Shown here one piece after another: positions 32,368 through 41,374 of a stretch of DNA of 64,000 nucleotides. The DNA is from Methylibium rhizosphaerae. Its GTDB lineage: Bacteria > Pseudomonadota > Gammaproteobacteria > Burkholderiales > Burkholderiaceae_C. The stretch lies in NCBI RefSeq assembly GCF_006386545.1, contig NZ_SWAR01000007.1, forward strand, positions 124,001 through 188,000. The letters are read 5' to 3'. How positions within the stretch are numbered: position 1 is the first letter of the stretch; each line of letters begins with the position of its first letter. The translations under genes were made by a program, and so were the position numbers. Under the pieces are notes generated by a model, which was not told the origin of the DNA, did no database searches, and saw only the letters and a list, made by a program, of their open reading frames with translations.

Positions 32368-32723
32368 TGAGGTTCATCGTGAGATCGCTCCGCCCCGCAA
32401 GCTTCAAGGCGCCGAAGGTGCGCAGTGCCCAGGAATGCGTTGCCCTCGAGCAGTTGCCGAACATCGGCCCGTCGCTGGCAGCCGACCTTCGGCTCATCGG
32501 CATCGCCAGGCCACAAGACCTGATTGGCAAGGACGCCTTCGTGCTCTACCAGAACCTGTGCGCCAAGACCGGCGTGCGCCAGGATCCTTGCGTGCTCGAC
32601 ACCTTCATGGCGGCCACCGACTTCATGCGCGGCTCGCCGGCCGCCCCCTGGTGGCAGTACACGGCGCAACGCAAGGCGCTGTACGGCCCGATCCCGGCAG
32701 CCAGCGAAAGCGTCCATCCATGA
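32367..32723 (+). CDS. Cdd1/helix-hairpin-helix protein
   Basis: A 118-residue protein of the Cdd1 (pathogenicity locus) family, which contains a helix-hairpin-helix-like segment. LEQLPNIGPSLAADLRLIGI is the HhH-type motif, followed by DPCVLDTFMAATDFM and PWWQYTAQRKALY, both typical. HhH motifs usually bind DNA without base specificity; no enzyme activity is known. The ATG shares one base with the lexA TGA (TGATG), so it is probably translated from the lexA message and induced with SOS. The overlap is visible; the SOS link is inferred. Confidence 0.85.
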   Translation: MRFIVRSLRPASFKAPKVRSAQECVALEQLPNIGPSLAADLRLIGIARPQDLIGKDAFVLYQNLCAKTGVRQDPCVLDTFMAATDFMRGSPAAPWWQYTAQRKALYGPIPAASESVHP

Positions 32724-32868
32724 TCTTCATCACCTGCTGAATCCCCGGCCCCCGCGGGTGGCGGGCATACGTGCAGCGCACTCGTCGTGCTGCATGCGAT
32801 CCCGCGGTCGGCCTTGCCTTGCCAATCCTGCCGAACTTCATTGCTGTTCTTGAATTTCGGAGATGCTC

Positions 32869-33165
32869 ATGATTCGCTTCGTTCGCCTTGCCGCCCGCCT
32901 TGTCGGTCTCTCTTCCGAAGGCACACATCCTCGGCAGTTGAGCCTGCCTTTTGGCGGCCCGAGTCTCTGCCTGGCCTCGGCGTCGGCGCCGCCGCGTCGC
33001 ACCGCAGCAGCCGTCTGCAAGGCGGGTATTGCACGGCCAAGCCGCAGCTTCTGGATCAGCCAGGATCCGCACGACAGCCGCCGCGCGGCCATCGGCGGCA
33101 CGTTCGCCGAGGTATGCGCCGCGCTCGAATGCCTGGCCGCCCAGGAAAGTCGCACACGCGGCTGA
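32869..33165 (+). CDS. Hypothetical small protein
   Basis: A 98-residue open frame starting MIRFVRLAARLVGL, with CGGAG six bases before the ATG and a TGA at 33163-33165. I do not recognise the sequence. It is basic, has no clear membrane segment or domain, and the N terminus could form an amphipathic helix. It could be spurious in this high-GC context. If it is not real, the whole 32724-33220 stretch holds only a hairpin (33190-33208). Confidence 0.4.
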   Translation: MIRFVRLAARLVGLSSEGTHPRQLSLPFGGPSLCLASASAPPRRTAAAVCKAGIARPSRSFWISQDPHDSRRAAIGGTFAEVCAALECLAAQESRTRG

Positions 33166-33189
33166 CCCGTCGAGCCGCGGCCGCGGCGG

Positions 33190-33208
33190 GCTGCGCCTCC
33201 GGCGCAGC
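33190..33208 (+). other. Hairpin in mnmH leader
   Basis: GCTGCGCC and GGCGCAGC (8-bp perfect arms) enclose TCC and end 12 bases before the mnmH start. There is no T-tract, so it is more likely to affect initiation than termination. Confidence 0.4.
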
Positions 33209-33220
33209 GACAATCGCCGC

Positions 33221-34282
33221 ATGTCCGTTCGTGCGATTTCCGCGGCCGATGCCGTTGCCCACCTCGACCAGTTCGACACCCTCATCGATGCCCGCTCGCC
33301 TGCCGAGTACGCCGAGGATCGGCTGCCCGGAGCCCTGAACTGGCCGGTGCTGGACGACGACGAGCGCCGTGCGGTCGGCACCGAATACAAGCAGGTCTCG
33401 GCCCTGGAAGCCCGCAAGCGCGGCGCGGCACTGGTGGCGCGCAACATCGCCGAGCACATCGAAACCCGGGTGCTCGACAAGCCGAAGAACTGGCGCCCGC
33501 TGGTCTACTGCTGGCGCGGCGGCCAGCGCTCCGGCACGCTCGCCTGGTTTCTCGGCCAGATCGGCTTTCGCACCCAGGTGGTCGAAGGCGGCTACAAGGC
33601 GTTTCGCCATGTCGTGATGGCGCAGCTGCAGGACTTGCCCGGCCAGCTCGACCTGCGCGTGGTGTGCGGCAAGACGGGCAGCGGCAAGACCCGGCTGCTG
33701 CAGGCTCTGCGGGGTGCTGGCGCACAGGTGCTCGATCTCGAAGCCCTGGCATGCCATCGCGGGTCGGTGCTGGGTTCGCTGCCGGGGCATCCGCAACCGT
33801 CACAGAAGGCGTTCGACACCGCCGTCTGGAACGAGCTGCGCCGTTTCGATGCGGCCCGGCCGGTGTTCGTCGAAAGCGAGAGCAAGAAGATCGGCAGGCT
33901 GCAGGTGCCCGAAACGCTGATCGAGCGCATGCGCAGCACCAGCCGCTGCGTGCACGTCGAAATGCCCGACGAGGCCCGCCTGCAGTTGCTGCTACAGGAC
34001 TACGACTTCTTCGTGCAGGACGTCGAGCCCTTCTGCGAGAAGCTCAATGCACTGGTCGAGCTCCGGGGTCGCCAGCAGATTGCCCGCTGGCAGGCCGACG
34101 CCCGGGCCGGGCGGGTCGCCGACGTGTTCCTCGAGCTGATGCACAAGCACTACGACCCCGGCTATACCAGGTCGATGCAGCGCAGCTTCGCCGGCTTCGA
34201 TACGGCACAACAGCTGCACCTGAAAGACGGCTCCGAGTCGTCTCTGGCCGCCGCCGCCCGGGACTTGCTCGGGACACGCTGA
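33221..34282 (+). CDS. mnmH: tRNA 2-selenouridine synthase
   Basis: A 353-residue MnmH (SelU/YbbB), which exchanges sulfur for selenium in 2-thiouridine at the wobble position of tRNA, through geranylation. The N-terminal rhodanese domain has its catalytic cysteine at about 97 in VYCWRGGQRSG. A P-loop GKTGSGKT follows at 150-157. The family's usual length is about 350-370. Selenophosphate synthetase (selD) is not in the window. It is preceded by a small hairpin and followed by a 10-bp hairpin between it and the convergent pha operon. Confidence 0.93.
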   Translation: MSVRAISAADAVAHLDQFDTLIDARSPAEYAEDRLPGALNWPVLDDDERRAVGTEYKQVSALEARKRGAALVARNIAEHIETRVLDKPKNWRPLVYCWRGGQRSGTLAWFLGQIGFRTQVVEGGYKAFRHVVMAQLQDLPGQLDLRVVCGKTGSGKTRLLQALRGAGAQVLDLEALACHRGSVLGSLPGHPQPSQKAFDTAVWNELRRFDAARPVFVESESKKIGRLQVPETLIERMRSTSRCVHVEMPDEARLQLLLQDYDFFVQDVEPFCEKLNALVELRGRQQIARWQADARAGRVADVFLELMHKHYDPGYTRSMQRSFAGFDTAQQLHLKDGSESSLAAAARDLLGTR

Positions 34283-34295
34283 GGCCACAAAGGCA

Positions 34296-34330
34296 AGAGG
34301 CCGGCCCCTCTTGCAAGGCAGCCGGCCTCT
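34296..34330. terminator. Hairpin between mnmH and phaB
   Basis: AGAGGCCGGC (34296-34305) and GCCGGCCTCT (34321-34330) form a perfect 10-bp stem around a 15-base loop. There is no T-tract, but it lies between convergent stop codons, 13 and 26 bases away, and could end transcription from both sides. Confidence 0.5.
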
Positions 34331-34356
34331 CGAACGCCCAGGGGGCGGGCGCGCGC

Positions 34357-35094
34357 TCAACCCATGTGCAGGCCGCCGTTGACGGAGAAGTCCGCGCCGG
34401 TGGCAAACGCCGACTCGTCGGAGGCCACCCATGCCACGATGGACGCGATCTCCTCAGGCGTACCCAGGCGCTTCACCGGGATGGTGGCGACGATCTTGTC
34501 GAGCACCTCCGGGCGGATCGAGCGGACCATCTCGGTGCCGATGTAGCCCGGGCTCACCGTGTTGACGGTGACGCCCTTGTTGGCGACTTCCTGAGCCAGC
34601 GCCATGGTGAAGCCATGCATGCCGGCCTTGGCCGCCGAATAGTTGGTCTGGCCAAACTGGCCCTTTTCGCCGTTGACCGAGCTGATGTTGACGATGCGGC
34701 CCCAGCCCCGGTCGAGCATGTCGTCGATCACCTGCTTGGTGACGCAGAACAGGCTGTTGAGGTTGGTGTCGATCACCGCGTCCCAGTCGGCCTTGCTCAT
34801 CTTGCGGAACACGCCGTCCTTGGTGATGCCGGCGTTGTTGACCAGCACGTCGATCGGGCCATGTTCGGACTTCGCCTTCGAGAAGGCCGCCACGGTGGAT
34901 TCCCAGTCGGACACGTTGCCCACCGAGGCGTAGAACGTGTAGCCCAGCGCCTTCTGCTCGTCGAGCCACTTGTTGTAGTCACGGCTGGGGCCACAGCCCG
35001 CGATGACCTTGAATCCGTCCTTGTGCAGCCGCTGGCAGATCGCCGTGCCGATGCCGCCCATGCCACCCGTCACATACGCCACTTTCTGAGCCAT
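34357..35094 (-). CDS. phaB: Acetoacetyl-CoA reductase
   Basis: A 245-residue NADPH-dependent short-chain dehydrogenase that makes (R)-3-hydroxybutyryl-CoA for polyhydroxybutyrate. TGGMGGIGTAIC binds the cofactor, VNNAGIT follows, and the catalytic set is Ser 138/139, Tyr 152 and Lys 156 (NYSAAKAG). It ends GLHMG, as in many PhaB proteins. It is third in phaC-phaA-phaB, 111 bases after phaA, preceded by GGAGAG. Confidence 0.96.
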   Translation of the reverse strand: MAQKVAYVTGGMGGIGTAICQRLHKDGFKVIAGCGPSRDYNKWLDEQKALGYTFYASVGNVSDWESTVAAFSKAKSEHGPIDVLVNNAGITKDGVFRKMSKADWDAVIDTNLNSLFCVTKQVIDDMLDRGWGRIVNISSVNGEKGQFGQTNYSAAKAGMHGFTMALAQEVANKGVTVNTVSPGYIGTEMVRSIRPEVLDKIVATIPVKRLGTPEEIASIVAWVASDESAFATGADFSVNGGLHMG

Positions 35095-35205
35095 TTTTCT
35101 CTCCGGTTGAATGTTGTCTTCTTGTCCGCCAGGGTCGACCGATGTGCAGTCGGGGTCAACGGGGTTGGCCCTGTGCGGACTCTCCCTAGGTGTGGAACGC
35201 GGTCT

Positions 35206-36387
35206 TCAGCGTTCCACGGTCAATGCAACGCCCATGCCACCGCCGATGCACAGCGAGGCGATGCCCTTCCTGGCGTTGCGGCGCTGCATTTCATGCAGCA
35301 GCGTCACGAGGATGCGGCAGCCGGAAGCGCCGATCGGGTGGCCGATCGCGATGGCGCCGCCGTTGACGTTGACCTTGCTGGTGTCCCAGCCCATTTCGTT
35401 GTGCACGGCACAGGCCTGGGCGGCGAAGGCCTCGTTGATCTCCAGCAGGTCGAGGTCGGCGGCCTTCCAGCCTGCGCGCTCGAGCGCGCGCTTGGAGGCC
35501 GGCACCGGCCCCATGCCCATGATCGACGGGTCGAGCGCCGCACTCGAGTAGGAAGCGATGCGCGCGAGCGGCGTGAGGCCCAGCTGGTCGGCCTTCCTGG
35601 CCGACATGACCACCACCGCAGCCGCGCCGTCGTTGATGCCCGACGCATTGCCCGCGGTCACCGTGCCCGCCTTGTCGAAGGCCGGGCGCAGCCCCGCCAG
35701 CGCTTCGGCATTGGTCTTGCGGTTGACGAACTCGTCGGTGTCGAACACCACCGGGTCGCCCTTCTTCTGCGGAATCGTCACGCCGACGATCTCGTCCTTG
35801 AACCGTCCGGCATCCTGCGCGGCGGCGGCCTTCTGCTGCGAGGCCAGCGCCAGCGCATCCTGCTGCTCGCGGGTGATGCCGTACTTCTTGGCCACGTTCT
35901 CGGCCGTGATGCCCATGTGGTACTGGTTGTAGACGTCCCACAGGCCGTCGCTGATCATGGTGTCGACCATCTTCCAGTCGCCCATGCGCTGGCCGTCACG
36001 CGAACCATTCAGCACGTGAGGGGCGAGGCTCATGCTCTCCTGTCCGCCGGCGATCACGATCTCCGAGTCGCCGTCTCGGATGGCCTGGGTCGCCAGCATC
36101 ACCGCTTTCAGACCCGAACCGCAGACCTTGTTGATGGTGAAGGCCGGCACGCCCTGTGGGAGGCCGGCCTTGATGACCGCCTGGCGCGCCGGGTTCTGGC
36201 CCACGCCGGCCGTCAGCACCTGGCCCAGGATCACTTCACTGATTTGCTCGCCGCTCAGCTTGGCGCGCTTGAGCAGCTCCTGGATGACCACGGCCCCGAG
36301 CTCGGCCGCCGGCGTCTTGGCCAGCGTGCCTCCGAACTTACCCACGGCAGTGCGGGCGGCGGCAACGATCACGATATCGGTGGTCAT
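35206..36387 (-). CDS. phaA: Acetyl-CoA acetyltransferase (beta-ketothiolase)
   Basis: A 393-residue thiolase that condenses two acetyl-CoA to acetoacetyl-CoA. The nucleophilic cysteine is Cys 89 in [19 protein letters not shown] holds the active-site histidine and CIGGGMG the second cysteine. The length is that of biosynthetic PhaA. It sits 79 bases after phaC behind a pyrimidine-rich stretch and a good AAGGAG site. Confidence 0.96.
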   Translation of the reverse strand: MTTDIVIVAAARTAVGKFGGTLAKTPAAELGAVVIQELLKRAKLSGEQISEVILGQVLTAGVGQNPARQAVIKAGLPQGVPAFTINKVCGSGLKAVMLATQAIRDGDSEIVIAGGQESMSLAPHVLNGSRDGQRMGDWKMVDTMISDGLWDVYNQYHMGITAENVAKKYGITREQQDALALASQQKAAAAQDAGRFKDEIVGVTIPQKKGDPVVFDTDEFVNRKTNAEALAGLRPAFDKAGTVTAGNASGINDGAAAVVVMSARKADQLGLTPLARIASYSSAALDPSIMGMGPVPASKRALERAGWKAADLDLLEINEAFAAQACAVHNEMGWDTSKVNVNGGAIAIGHPIGASGCRILVTLLHEMQRRNARKGIASLCIGGGMGVALTVER

Positions 36388-36466
36388 GGTGAGCTCCTTG
36401 GATGTACGGCGGACGAAGAGAGGGAAAGAGAGGCGGGACGAGAAAGAGGAAAGAGGACCGGTGGCT

Positions 36467-38137
36467 TCAGGCCTTGCGCTTCACATAGCGCCCGGGCGCC
36501 GGCTCGATGGGGCGATAGGTGCGCTCGCCAGGCGACTTGGGTGCTGCAACCAGCTTGCCCGCAAGCGGCTCGAGCCAGGCATACCACTCCGGCCACCAGC
36601 TGCCGGGCTGCTCCTTCGCGGCATTGAACCAGTCGCCGGCCTTGGCCGGCAGGCGGCTTGCGGTCCAGAAGCTGCGCTTCTTCTTGGCGGGCGGGTTGAT
36701 CACGCCGGCGATGTGCCCGGACGCACCCAGCACGAAGTGCTTCTTGCCCGGCAGCACACGGGTCGAGGCATAGGCGCTGTCCCACGGCACGATATGGTCT
36801 TCGCGTGACGCATAAATGAACGCCGGCACGTCGACCTGGCGCAAGTCCACCTGCTCACCGCACACGGTGAGCGCGCCTGGTTCGCGCAGCTTGTTCTCGA
36901 GGTAGGTGTTGCGCAGGTACCAGCAGAACATCGGCCCCGGCAGGTTGGTGCTGTCGGAGTTCCAGTACAGCAAATCGAACGGCGGCGGCGTTTCGCCCTT
37001 CAGGTAGTTGCCGATCACGTAGTTCCACACGAGATCGTTGGGCCGCAGGAACGAGAAGGTCGTCGCCAGTTCACCGCCCTTGAGCAGGCCGCTCTGGCCG
37101 ATGCTCATTTCGCGCATCTGCACGGCGGCCTCGTCGATGAACAGGTCGATCACGCCGGTGTTCGAGAAGTCGAGGAAGGAGGTCAGCAGCGTCAGGCTGG
37201 CCGCGGGCTTTTCGCCACGGGCCGCGAGCACCGCCAGAGCCGTTGCAAGGATGGTGCCGCCGATGCAGAAGCCGAGCGTGTTGATCTGCTCCTGCTTCGC
37301 GATGGCCTTGACCGCGGTGATCGCGCGGATCGCGCCATCCTCGATGTAGTCGTCCCAGGTCTTGTCACCCAGCGACTCGTCGGCATTCACCCAGCTCATC
37401 AGGAAGACGCGGTGGCCCTGCTCGACGGCGTGACGCACGAAGGAGTTCTCGGGCTGCAGGTCGAGGATGTAGAACTTGTTGATGCAAGGCGGCACGATCA
37501 GCAGCGGCTTCTCATGCACCTTGTCGGTCAGCGGCGTGTATTCGATCAGCTGGAACAGCTCGTTCTCGAACACGACCGTGCCCTCGGTGGTGGCCACGTT
37601 GCGCCCCACCTCGAACAGGCTTTCATCGGTTTGCGACAGGTGCCCCTGCTGAACGTCGCCCAACAGGTGCAGCAGCCCCTTGCTGATGCTTTCGCCTCCG
37701 GTCTCCAGCGCACGCTGCTGTGCCTCCGGGTTGAGCGCAAGGTAGTTGGCCGGCGACGCCGCATCGATCCATTGCTGCACCGCAAAGCGCACGCGCTGGC
37801 GTGTCTTTTCGTCGCCTTCGATGCTTTCGGCCATCTGCAGCAGGGTGCGGGCGTTCAGCAGGTACATCGACGCCATGTACGACGCCATCGGATTGCGGTT
37901 CCACGCATCGCTGGAGAAGCGGCGGTCGGCGGGCTTGGGCGCGGGCTCCCCGTCGCCGAGCGACTGGTTCCACAGCGCGGTGGCTTCCTGCATGTAGTCG
38001 GACTGGAGGCGAGACAGTGTGTCCCACGGCACGTTGAGCCCTGCGACGGCCTGCAATGCCTCGCCGACCGAATGCCCGAAGGCTTGCGCGCTTGCACCAA
38101 TGGCCTCCGTAGGGGCCTGTGACTGCCTGCTCGACAT
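36467..38137 (-). CDS. phaC: Class I PHA synthase
   Basis: A 556-residue PhaC, which polymerises (R)-3-hydroxyacyl-CoA. The lipase-like box GFCIGGT carries catalytic Cys 291, with Asp 447 in SREDH and His 475 in GASGHIAG completing the triad. Length and single-subunit form indicate class I, which prefers C3-C5 monomers. The ATG at 38137 follows AGGAGAC; the longer frame upstream lacks a ribosome site. It heads phaC-phaA-phaB, the Cupriavidus-type order. phaR and phasin genes are not in the window. An inverted repeat lies about 100 bases upstream. Confidence 0.96.
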   Translation of the reverse strand: MSSRQSQAPTEAIGASAQAFGHSVGEALQAVAGLNVPWDTLSRLQSDYMQEATALWNQSLGDGEPAPKPADRRFSSDAWNRNPMASYMASMYLLNARTLLQMAESIEGDEKTRQRVRFAVQQWIDAASPANYLALNPEAQQRALETGGESISKGLLHLLGDVQQGHLSQTDESLFEVGRNVATTEGTVVFENELFQLIEYTPLTDKVHEKPLLIVPPCINKFYILDLQPENSFVRHAVEQGHRVFLMSWVNADESLGDKTWDDYIEDGAIRAITAVKAIAKQEQINTLGFCIGGTILATALAVLAARGEKPAASLTLLTSFLDFSNTGVIDLFIDEAAVQMREMSIGQSGLLKGGELATTFSFLRPNDLVWNYVIGNYLKGETPPPFDLLYWNSDSTNLPGPMFCWYLRNTYLENKLREPGALTVCGEQVDLRQVDVPAFIYASREDHIVPWDSAYASTRVLPGKKHFVLGASGHIAGVINPPAKKKRSFWTASRLPAKAGDWFNAAKEQPGSWWPEWYAWLEPLAGKLVAAPKSPGERTYRPIEPAPGRYVKRKA

Positions 38138-38238
38138 ATGTCTCCTGTCTCGGTTCTTCGTTTTCGTTTCGCGGCCAGCCGGACGTGCCAAGATCGCATC
38201 ATCCCTCTGCCGCGATCCCTACGGTAGCCGGATCGCGT

Positions 38239-38273
38239 TGCCACATTATGGCGTTCAATTTCTCAATGTGGCA
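38239..38273. promoter_or_regulatory. Inverted repeat upstream of phaC
   Basis: TGCCACATT (38239-38247) and AATGTGGCA (38265-38273) are perfect 9-bp arms with a 17-base, AT-richer spacer, in the 213-base gap between phaC and the divergent small membrane protein gene. It is an operator candidate; the binding protein is unknown. Confidence 0.4.
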
Positions 38274-38350
38274 TTGAAAACGGCAAAACGTCACACCCAG
38301 CCCATTTGGGCTCACGTTACTGTCGCCGGCCTGTCGAGCCTGGGACTTCC

Positions 38351-38623
38351 ATGTACCTGATTGCCATTGCCTGGATCTACGTCGTGCTGATGATGGCCAT
38401 CGCCGAGGCCACCAGCCCGGTCGGAACGGTGCTGGGCGCCTTCTTCACCTTCCTGCTGTATGGCGTCGGCCCGCTCGCACTCGTGCTCTACCTGTTGAGC
38501 ACCCCGGCACGGCGCCGGGCGCGACGGCAGCGCGAGGCGCAGGCCGCGGGTTCAGCGCTCGATCCAGATGCAGCCGGCCATGCGGCCGGTGACGCGGTCG
38601 CGCCGGAAAGAAAAGAACCGTGA
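38351..38623 (+). CDS. Small membrane protein, unknown function
   Basis: A 90-residue protein with two hydrophobic helices, residues 2-22 (YLIAIAWIYVVLMMAIAEA) and about 27-52 (VLGAFFTFLLYGVGPLALVL), followed by an Arg-rich stretch that would face the cytoplasm, then an acidic/Ala tail. I do not recognise a named family. Its last 72 bases overlap the convergent 3' end of pgeF, so the tail is constrained by pgeF on the other strand. The ATG at 38351 is preferred to a TTG at 38306 because it begins directly at the first helix. Confidence 0.7.
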   Translation: MYLIAIAWIYVVLMMAIAEATSPVGTVLGAFFTFLLYGVGPLALVLYLLSTPARRRARRQREAQAAGSALDPDAAGHAAGDAVAPERKEP

Positions 38624-39316
38624 CGCATCTTCGACGGTGCACCACCGGCCGCCCTTGATGCGGATCACGCCCAGCGCGGCCAGGCGATCGCGCGCCAGGC
38701 CGGCCAGGTCGGCCAGCCACTTGCCCGGAGCATCGGGCCTGGGGAAGAACCGGTGGCGGGCTGCAGTGCCAAAGGCGTCGACCACGTCGGCGCCCACCTC
38801 GAACCGTCGCGGGCCGATGCAGGGGCCGAGCCAGGCCGAGAGCTCGCCGGCAGAACAGGCCGCTGCCTCGCACAGGGCAGCCACGGTGTGGTCCACCACG
38901 CCGCCGGCCAGGCCGCGCCAACCGGCGTGGGCGGCGGCAACGCCGCGCGCGGCGGGTGCCGCCAGGAGCACCGGCAGACAGTCGGCTACCTGCACCAGGC
39001 AGGCCACGCCCGGTTCGGTGGTCAGGCTCGCATCTGCCTCCTGCGGTGGGTGATCGGCATCGCCGGCGTTCAGCGTGACCACCCGCGCCCCGTGCACCTG
39101 CTTCAGGTACACCGGCCGGGCGCCGCCCACGGCCTGGGCCAGCCGCGCCCGGTTGGCTGCCACGGCCAGCGGGTCGTCATCGACCGCGATGCCCAGGTTC
39201 AGGCTGTCGTAGGGTGCCGCGCTCACGCCGCCGGCCCGCGAGGTCATGACCGCGCGCACGCCGGGCACATCCAGTTCGGGCACGAGCCAGTCGGGATGGG
39301 GTCCGGCGGCGCTCAT
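38552..39316 (-). CDS. pgeF: Peptidoglycan-editing/laccase-domain protein
   Basis: A 254-residue PgeF (YfiH, DUF152) protein, also described as a polyphenol oxidase or purine nucleoside phosphorylase-like enzyme. The zinc ligands are His 75 (KQVHGARVV), Cys 113 (VADCLPVLL) and His 130 (HAGWRG). Its start lies two bases after the stop of the isomerase gene, so the two are co-transcribed. Its 3' end overlaps the small membrane protein gene on the opposite strand. Confidence 0.9.
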   Translation of the reverse strand: MSAAGPHPDWLVPELDVPGVRAVMTSRAGGVSAAPYDSLNLGIAVDDDPLAVAANRARLAQAVGGARPVYLKQVHGARVVTLNAGDADHPPQEADASLTTEPGVACLVQVADCLPVLLAAPAARGVAAAHAGWRGLAGGVVDHTVAALCEAAACSAGELSAWLGPCIGPRRFEVGADVVDAFGTAARHRFFPRPDAPGKWLADLAGLARDRLAALGVIRIKGGRWCTVEDASRFFSFRRDRVTGRMAGCIWIER

Positions 39317-39318
39317 GT

Positions 39319-39960
39319 TCAGGACTCCGCGTCGGGGCAGTTCGACGGCTGAGCCTGCTGGAAGGCCGGGTGCGCCATGCAGGCCTCGAACACGCGCATC
39401 ACCGTCGGCACGTGGTCTAGCCGGCAATTGAAGCGCTGCGCATTGAAGATCTGCGGCACCAGCACGCAGTCGGCGAACGTGGGCGTGTCGCCGTGGCAGA
39501 AGCGGCCGGTGCCGGCCTCATGGGCCAGCCGGCGCTCCACCGTGTCGAGCCCGCTTTCCACCCAGTGCCGGTACCAGCCGTTCTTGGCGTCCTCGCTCAG
39601 GCCGAGGTCGCGAACCAGGTAGCGCAGTACCCGGAGGTTGTTCAGCGGGTGGATCTCGCAGGCGATGTCGAGTGCCAGCGAGCGGATGCGGGCACGATCG
39701 CCTGCGGTGCCGGGCAGCAGCGCAGGCTCGGGATGCAGCTCATCGAGATATTCGATGATGGCCAGCGACTGGCTCACCTGCGTGTCGCCGTCCTTCAGCA
39801 AAGGCACGAGCCTTGCCGCGGACAGCTCGGCATACGACGCCTGCAGCTGCTCGTTTTTCGCCAGGTGCACCGGCAGGTAGTCGTAGGCCAGGCCCTTGAG
39901 CGCCAGCGCGATGCGCACGCGAAACGAGGCGGACGAACGGAAATAGTTGTAGAGCTGCAT
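39319..39960 (-). CDS. maiA: Maleylacetoacetate/maleylpyruvate isomerase
   Basis: A 213-residue zeta-class glutathione transferase-fold isomerase. YFRSSASFRVRIALALKG holds the SSxxxxR glutathione-activating motif, and QSLAIIEYL the gamma-Glu-binding site. These enzymes turn maleylacetoacetate or maleylpyruvate into the fumaryl form with glutathione as cofactor. The FAA-hydrolase gene upstream would take the product. The substrate, homogentisate-derived or gentisate-derived, cannot be settled here. The ATG at 39960 follows GCAGG; a GTG at 39966 is the alternative. Confidence 0.9.
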   Translation of the reverse strand: MQLYNYFRSSASFRVRIALALKGLAYDYLPVHLAKNEQLQASYAELSAARLVPLLKDGDTQVSQSLAIIEYLDELHPEPALLPGTAGDRARIRSLALDIACEIHPLNNLRVLRYLVRDLGLSEDAKNGWYRHWVESGLDTVERRLAHEAGTGRFCHGDTPTFADCVLVPQIFNAQRFNCRLDHVPTVMRVFEACMAHPAFQQAQPSNCPDAES

Positions 39961-39970
39961 GGCCACCTGC

Positions 39971-40672
39971 TTACCGGCGAACGAGTTCCACGCGCAGGCC
40001 GGCGAGGCCCTCGACGCGCGCCTCGAGCACGTCGCCCGCCGCAGCCGCCGCCACGCCCTCCGGCGTGCCGGTGAAGATCAGGTCGCCGGGCGCCAGCTCC
40101 CAGGCGGCCGACAGGTGGGCAATGATCTCGCCCACGTTCCAGATCATCTTGTCGATGCGGCTGGACTGGCGCGCGCCGCCGTTCACCTGCAGCTCGATCG
40201 CCGCGGTGGCGATGCCGGGGACCTGGGCCGCGGGGGTGATGGCGCCGATCGGCGCCGACTCGTCGAAGCCCTTGGCGATGCACCAGGGCCGCCCCTGCTT
40301 CTTGGCCTCTGCCTGCAGGTCGCGGCGGGTCATGTCCAGCCCGACAGCGTAGCCCCATACGTGCTCCAGCGCGCGACCGGCCTCGATGTCCCGCCCGCCC
40401 TTGCCGATGGCCACCACGAGTTCCACCTCGTGATGCAGGCTGCTGGTGAGGCTCGGGTAGGCCATGTTGCCGGTGGCACCCGGTTCCACCGGCAGCACCG
40501 CGTCGGCAGGCTTCATGAAGAAGAACGGCGGCTCGCGACCGCTGTGTCCCATCTCGATGGCATGTTCGGCGTAGTTGCGGCCGACGCAATAGATGCGGCG
40601 CACCGGGAAGCGGCTGGTGCCGCCGGCCACCGGCACGCTGGGAACGGTGGGAACCGGGATCACGTAGGACAT
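39971..40672 (-). CDS. Fumarylacetoacetate-hydrolase-family enzyme
   Basis: A 233-residue FAA-hydrolase-fold protein. IYCVGRNYAEHAIEMG, FFFMKPADAV, and SLHHEVELVVAIGKGG with the metal-binding acidic residues are visible, then GYAVGLDMTRRDLQ and GDLIFTGTPEGV. The short length is closer to fumarylpyruvate hydrolase (gentisate pathway) than to full-length fumarylacetoacetase (about 420). It is followed ten bases later by maiA and then pgeF. The start follows AAGG. The neighbouring divergent Nudix gene starts 138 bases away. Confidence 0.88.
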   Translation of the reverse strand: MSYVIPVPTVPSVPVAGGTSRFPVRRIYCVGRNYAEHAIEMGHSGREPPFFFMKPADAVLPVEPGATGNMAYPSLTSSLHHEVELVVAIGKGGRDIEAGRALEHVWGYAVGLDMTRRDLQAEAKKQGRPWCIAKGFDESAPIGAITPAAQVPGIATAAIELQVNGGARQSSRIDKMIWNVGEIIAHLSAAWELAPGDLIFTGTPEGVAAAAAGDVLEARVEGLAGLRVELVRR

Positions 40673-40810
40673 CGGGTTACCTTGTGTTGTGGTGTTGCAC
40701 GGGCATCCGGGAAGACGAGCGCCGGCGATGATGCCACGCGAGGTCGCGGCATAGGCCCTGCGGGTCATCGCCGAGCCAGGCGGCGAGTGCCGGCGATACA
40801 CTGCCCGCCT

Positions 40811-41356
40811 ATGTTCAAAGCGCGCAGCATCCAGCACTGCCGAGCCTGCGGTCACGCAGTCGAATACCGCATCCCGGCCGACGACAACCGTGAACGAGCC
40901 ACCTGCCTGAACTGCGGCGAGATCCACTACGAGAACCCGATCAACGTGGTGGGCACCGTGCCCGTGTGGGGCGAGCAGGTGCTGCTGTGCCGGCGCAACA
41001 TCGAGCCGCGCTACGGTCTCTGGACGCTGCCGGCCGGTTTCCTCGAGATCGGCGAAACCACCGCCGAAGGCGCCCTGCGCGAGACCGACGAAGAGGCCGG
41101 CGCACGCATCAGGCTCGAAGGGCTGTTCACCGTCCTCAACGTCGTGAAGGTCGCGCAGGTGCATCTGTTCTACCGCGCGACGCTGGTCGACACCGATTTC
41201 GCGCCGGGGCCCGAGACCATCGAGGCGCGCCTGTTCTCGGAGGCCGAGATTCCCTGGGACGAGCTGGCCTTCCGCACGGTGCGCGAAACGCTGCGTCGCT
41301 ACTTCGACGACCGCCGGCGCGGTCAGTTCGATGTGCATTGCGCCGATATCTCGTAG
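40811..41356 (+). CDS. Nudix hydrolase with zinc ribbon
   Basis: A 181-residue Nudix hydrolase. A four-cysteine ribbon (CRAC and CLNC at 10-13 and 32-35) precedes the Nudix fold. The Nudix box spans about 76-98 (GFLEIGETTAEGALRETDEEAG), with REtdEE as the metal-binding core. The zinc ribbon recalls NudC (NADH pyrophosphatase), but the N-terminal NudC domain is absent, so the substrate is open. It lies 18 bases ahead of the secretion ABC transporter and may share its transcript. Confidence 0.9.
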   Translation: MFKARSIQHCRACGHAVEYRIPADDNRERATCLNCGEIHYENPINVVGTVPVWGEQVLLCRRNIEPRYGLWTLPAGFLEIGETTAEGALRETDEEAGARIRLEGLFTVLNVVKVAQVHLFYRATLVDTDFAPGPETIEARLFSEAEIPWDELAFRTVRETLRRYFDDRRRGQFDVHCADIS

Positions 41357-41374
41357 GCACCGCAGCGCAGCACC

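Noticed and set aside
33664-36627. A 987-residue plus-strand frame over mnmH and the pha genes.
   Set aside because: It crosses several real genes in another frame and has no recognisable domain.
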